Assembly (NCBI RefSeq): GCF_014203365.1
Contig: NZ_JACHIS010000001.1
Span: 1,798,001-1,862,000, forward strand
DNA length: 64,000 nucleotides
DNA from: Actinoalloteichus hymeniacidonis
Lineage (GTDB): Bacteria; Actinomycetota; Actinomycetes; Mycobacteriales; Pseudonocardiaceae
Direction of reading: 5' to 3'
A program made the translations under genes and the position numbers. The notes beneath the pieces are model-generated. The model was not told the DNA's origin. It made no database searches and saw only the letters and a program-made list of their open reading frames with translations. Of this stretch, positions 62,046 to 64,000 are shown one piece after another. Position 1 is the stretch's first letter. Each line of letters begins with the position of its first letter.

Positions 62046-62738
62046 TCGAGGCCCGTCGGCCCCTGCGGGCGGCCCGGTCAGCACCAGCGCCGTCCCGCAC
62101 GTCCATCAGGACTCCGTGCCGCGGCCTCCCCCCGTGGGGCAGGCCGCGGCACCATCCCCCCACCGGTCCGGTCGCCCCGAACGGACCGCCGGTTCGTATG
62201 CCGCACCCGGTCTGCCTCGAACCGGATTCGCACCCGAACCCTTTGTGCGCCGCGGTGCCCAGGAAAGACCCTGACGCCACGGCATACTCAAGTAGAGCCG
62301 GGCGAGATCTGTATCACCGTCGTCGAGTGAATACCCGACGATTTCCTCCGACGGTGCGGCACAGGGGTGCCGACTTCGGTCGGTTCGGCGGGTGAACGGA
62401 TACGGTCGGTAATCGCGACTATTGCGCCGGAACGCCGTTCTCCATCAGAGGAAGCGAATGCGACGCAGATCACCTCGGTCGATGTATTGACCATGCCGTG
62501 ACGGCAGGGTTTCCACTGGGGCAATGGCAGCACCGGAATCCGTGAATAGTCGACGCGAGGCGAGGACCACCGCGTTGACCACGAGCGATGACCGCTCGAT
62601 GCGGGACCGACTATTCGACTGCCTTCCCATTCACCCGCAGGAGAAACGCGGTCTGCCGACGCGTCCGCTCCGAGGCGCCCCGGCCGCTCGGATCGGCGTG
62701 CGGCCACCCGACCCCACTGTTGCTTACGGAGGTAGATC
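62046..62738. other. long intergenic region
   Basis: About 690 bases without a credible gene. It starts with the terminator at 62116-62152. The part from about 62280 to 62620 is less GC-rich than its surroundings and may hold the promoter of the downstream membrane protein gene. Short open frames exist on both strands, but none has typical codon bias or a good ribosome binding site. Confidence 0.55.
62116..62152. terminator. hairpin terminator after the Ddn-like gene
   Basis: GTGCCGCGGCCT and AGGCCGCGGCAC form a perfect 12-base stem; the C/G-rich loop can pair further (CCCC with GGGG). Confidence 0.8.
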
Positions 62739-63371
62739 GTGACCGGCGACCACGGAATCGAGGACGGGCGGACGCTTCGACCATTCCGCCGCCGCGAGGT
62801 GCTGCACCGCTCGGTGTACAGCATCACCCACGACGGCCCGAACGGACTGGGGCACACCTGGACCGTCGACATCGACATGGGCCAGGAGGACGGCGGTTGG
62901 GACGCCGAGCTGTATCTCGACGGGATCTGGCAGGCCAAGCGCGAGATGCCCGCCGAGTTCGCGATCCCGGGCGGGAGGATCGAGGTCAACGCGGGCATGT
63001 ACGGGGTCACGCGCGTCCACCTGGTCCGGGACTCCGGTGTGGAACAGCGGATGAAGCCCGCCCGGGGCACCGCAGAGGACCTGCGGTTCCGCCTGCAGCG
63101 ACGCAATCCCACGGTCAGCCGGTGGATCGGGGGAGCCGCCATCGTGGTCCTGCTGGTCAACCTCGTCCTCGTCGTTCCCAGGGCGATCGAGTTGATCACC
63201 TCGGTGCCCCGGATCGCCGAGCTGGTGGGAACCTTCGAGTCTCCGATCGTCCTGCCGGACTGGCTCTCCGTCGGGCTGCTGGTGGCCGGAATCCTGGCTG
63301 CGGTGGAGCGCACACTCACCCTGCGGCACAACGCGATCATCGACGCCGAGACGAACGGGGCCAACGAATAA
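62739..63371 (+). CDS. hypothetical membrane protein
   Basis: A 210-aa protein from GTG 62739, with GGAGGTAG about 10 bases upstream. The N-terminal half (about 20-115) looks like a small beta domain: SVYSITHDGPNGLGHTWTVD, WDAELYLDGIWQAKREMPAE, GGRIEVNAGMYGVTRVHLV. Two membrane helices follow, near 128-150 (WIGGAAIVVLLVNLVLVVP) and 175-193 (WLSVGLLVAGILAAVE), leaving a short polar tail. The family was not recognised. There is no neighbouring gene that suggests a pathway. Confidence 0.75.
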   Translation: MTGDHGIEDGRTLRPFRRREVLHRSVYSITHDGPNGLGHTWTVDIDMGQEDGGWDAELYLDGIWQAKREMPAEFAIPGGRIEVNAGMYGVTRVHLVRDSGVEQRMKPARGTAEDLRFRLQRRNPTVSRWIGGAAIVVLLVNLVLVVPRAIELITSVPRIAELVGTFESPIVLPDWLSVGLLVAGILAAVERTLTLRHNAIIDAETNGANE

Positions 63372-63404
63372 CGCCGGGCGAATCCCACGTCCAGATCGTC
63401 GATC

Positions 63405-63762
63405 TTGCAGGTAACCGGAGCTTCGCGGCTGCCCCGGAGCTCCGGTCTCGCCAAGCCCGACTACCAGCCCACGGGTCCGGCCACATCTCAACGAACTCGC
63501 CGGGATCAGCCGCATGCCCCGCTCCGCGTTCGCCGCCGCATTCAAGAAGCAGGTCGGGACCGCGCCGCTGCAGTATCTGATCGAATGGCGGATGAGCCTG
63601 GCCCGTGATGCCCTGCGCCGGGGAACCCGGTCGATCACCGAGCTCGCGGCCGCGACCGGCTACGAATCCGACAGTGCGTTCAGCAACGCCTTCCGGCGGG
63701 TGGTCGGCTCCTCGCCCCGACGATTCCGCGACACCGCCCACCGCACCGCAGCCTGCGGGTAG
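63405..63762 (+). pseudogene. AraC-family regulator remnant (HTH end only)
   Basis: Residues after the ATG at 63514 read as the second half of an AraC double helix-turn-helix: SAFAAAFKKQVGTAPLQYLI, WRMSLARDALRRGTRSITEL, AAATGYESDSAFSNAFRRVV, GSSPRRFRDT. The frame upstream continues with LNELAGISRMPR, resembling the first recognition helix region, but no sensor domain of the usual 150-200 residues is present and the sequence before 63480 is not AraC-like. The 82-aa ORF could still make a small HTH protein; I favour a decayed or truncated gene. Confidence 0.6.
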
Positions 63763-63807
63763 CGCCTGCGGTACGACGGACGGGTCGCCTTCCCGGCCCA
63801 ACGGGCG

Positions 63808-64000
63808 TCAGCGCACCGCACCCGCGGGCTCTGTCGCGCTGGAACCAGGCTGTTCCTCGGCCGAGGGTTCCTGGGCGGCCGGCTCCTCGGGAACGCTCGA
63901 CGGAACCATCGGCGGATTGAGAGCGGCCTGCGCGACCTCCATCGGATCCGCGTCGACCACGGCAGGCTCGTCCTCGGCCCGCACGTCGTCCAGCGAACGG
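63808..64000 (-). CDS. C-terminal end of a gene entering from the right edge
   Basis: A frame open from the right edge ends at TGA (63808-63810). The visible 63 residues include SLDDVRAEDEPAVVDADP and a Pro/Glu/Ala-rich tail (VPEEPAAQEPSAEEQPGSSA) ending EPAGAVR. Codon usage is normal for the strand. Such tails occur in many actinobacterial proteins, so no function can be given. Confidence 0.55.
   Translation of the reverse strand, partial: RSLDDVRAEDEPAVVDADPMEVAQAALNPPMVPSSVPEEPAAQEPSAEEQPGSSATEPAGAVR

Noticed and set aside
62116-62152. Possible transposon end or attachment site
   Set aside because: The inverted repeat is a compact hairpin directly after a stop codon, which fits a terminator; no transposase, integrase or target duplication is nearby.
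62288-63638. Overlapping minus-strand frames near the right end
   Set aside because: They cover the plus-strand membrane protein gene, which has a good ribosome binding site and plausible membrane helices; the minus frames look like shadows.

Overview
The window is high-GC DNA with GTG/ATG starts, dense operons joined by 4-base stop/start overlaps, Tat- and Sec-exported hydrolases, ESX (type VII) substrates and a DmdR/IdeR-type iron box. This fits an actinomycete, most like Pseudonocardiaceae or a related filamentous genus. The genus is inferred from general style only; no rRNA or tRNA gene was seen.

Layout. (1) 1-15472, minus strand: one operon of a DUF4132-like protein, three tandem giant paralogues (about 1650 aa; the third has lost its middle and is frameshifted), a MoxR-type AAA ATPase and a DUF5682 protein that runs off the left edge. 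(2) 15711-24664: a DrrAB-type exporter, L-2-hydroxyglutarate oxidase, an Old Yellow Enzyme, a DUF2871 membrane protein, a MacB-like ABC transporter, and a NarL-type two-component pair. (3) 24949-32788, plus strand: a signalling/chaperone locus. It encodes a membrane protein with a possible J-like N terminus and a septum-formation-type exterior, an FHA-winged-helix protein, a soluble Ser/Thr kinase, a GrpE-like factor, a divergent Hsp70 and a TPR-membrane-OmpA-like protein. The last four are translationally coupled. (4) 33158-38061: secreted proteins, namely a DUF4185 (GH183-type) protein and two putative cell-wall hydrolases sharing a lectin-like repeat module. (5) 38201-40884: a membrane-anchored serine hydrolase and a VOC protein. 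(6) 40998-44973: an iron-box-controlled siderophore importer. (7) 45086-48027: a large membrane M48 peptidase preceded by a coupled small ORF. (8) 48049-50573, minus strand: a compact ESX-type toxin cassette with YbaB/EbfC-like, EspC-like and WXG/LXG-like helper proteins, an EndoU-type toxin and a candidate immunity protein. (9) 50820-54981: pectate lyase and alpha-L-rhamnosidase, a plant-polysaccharide pair. (10) 54995-60445: a single-chain acyl-CoA carboxylase. (11) 60826-64000: small membrane proteins, a deazaflavin-dependent oxidoreductase, an AraC remnant and the end of a gene entering from the right.

The best candidates for undescribed biology are the MoxR/giant-paralogue operon and the kinase-FHA-GrpE-Hsp70 locus. 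Each pairs an ATP-driven remodelling machine with large or membrane proteins of unknown function. The EndoU cassette is a recognisable polymorphic-toxin theme in an unusual split layout.
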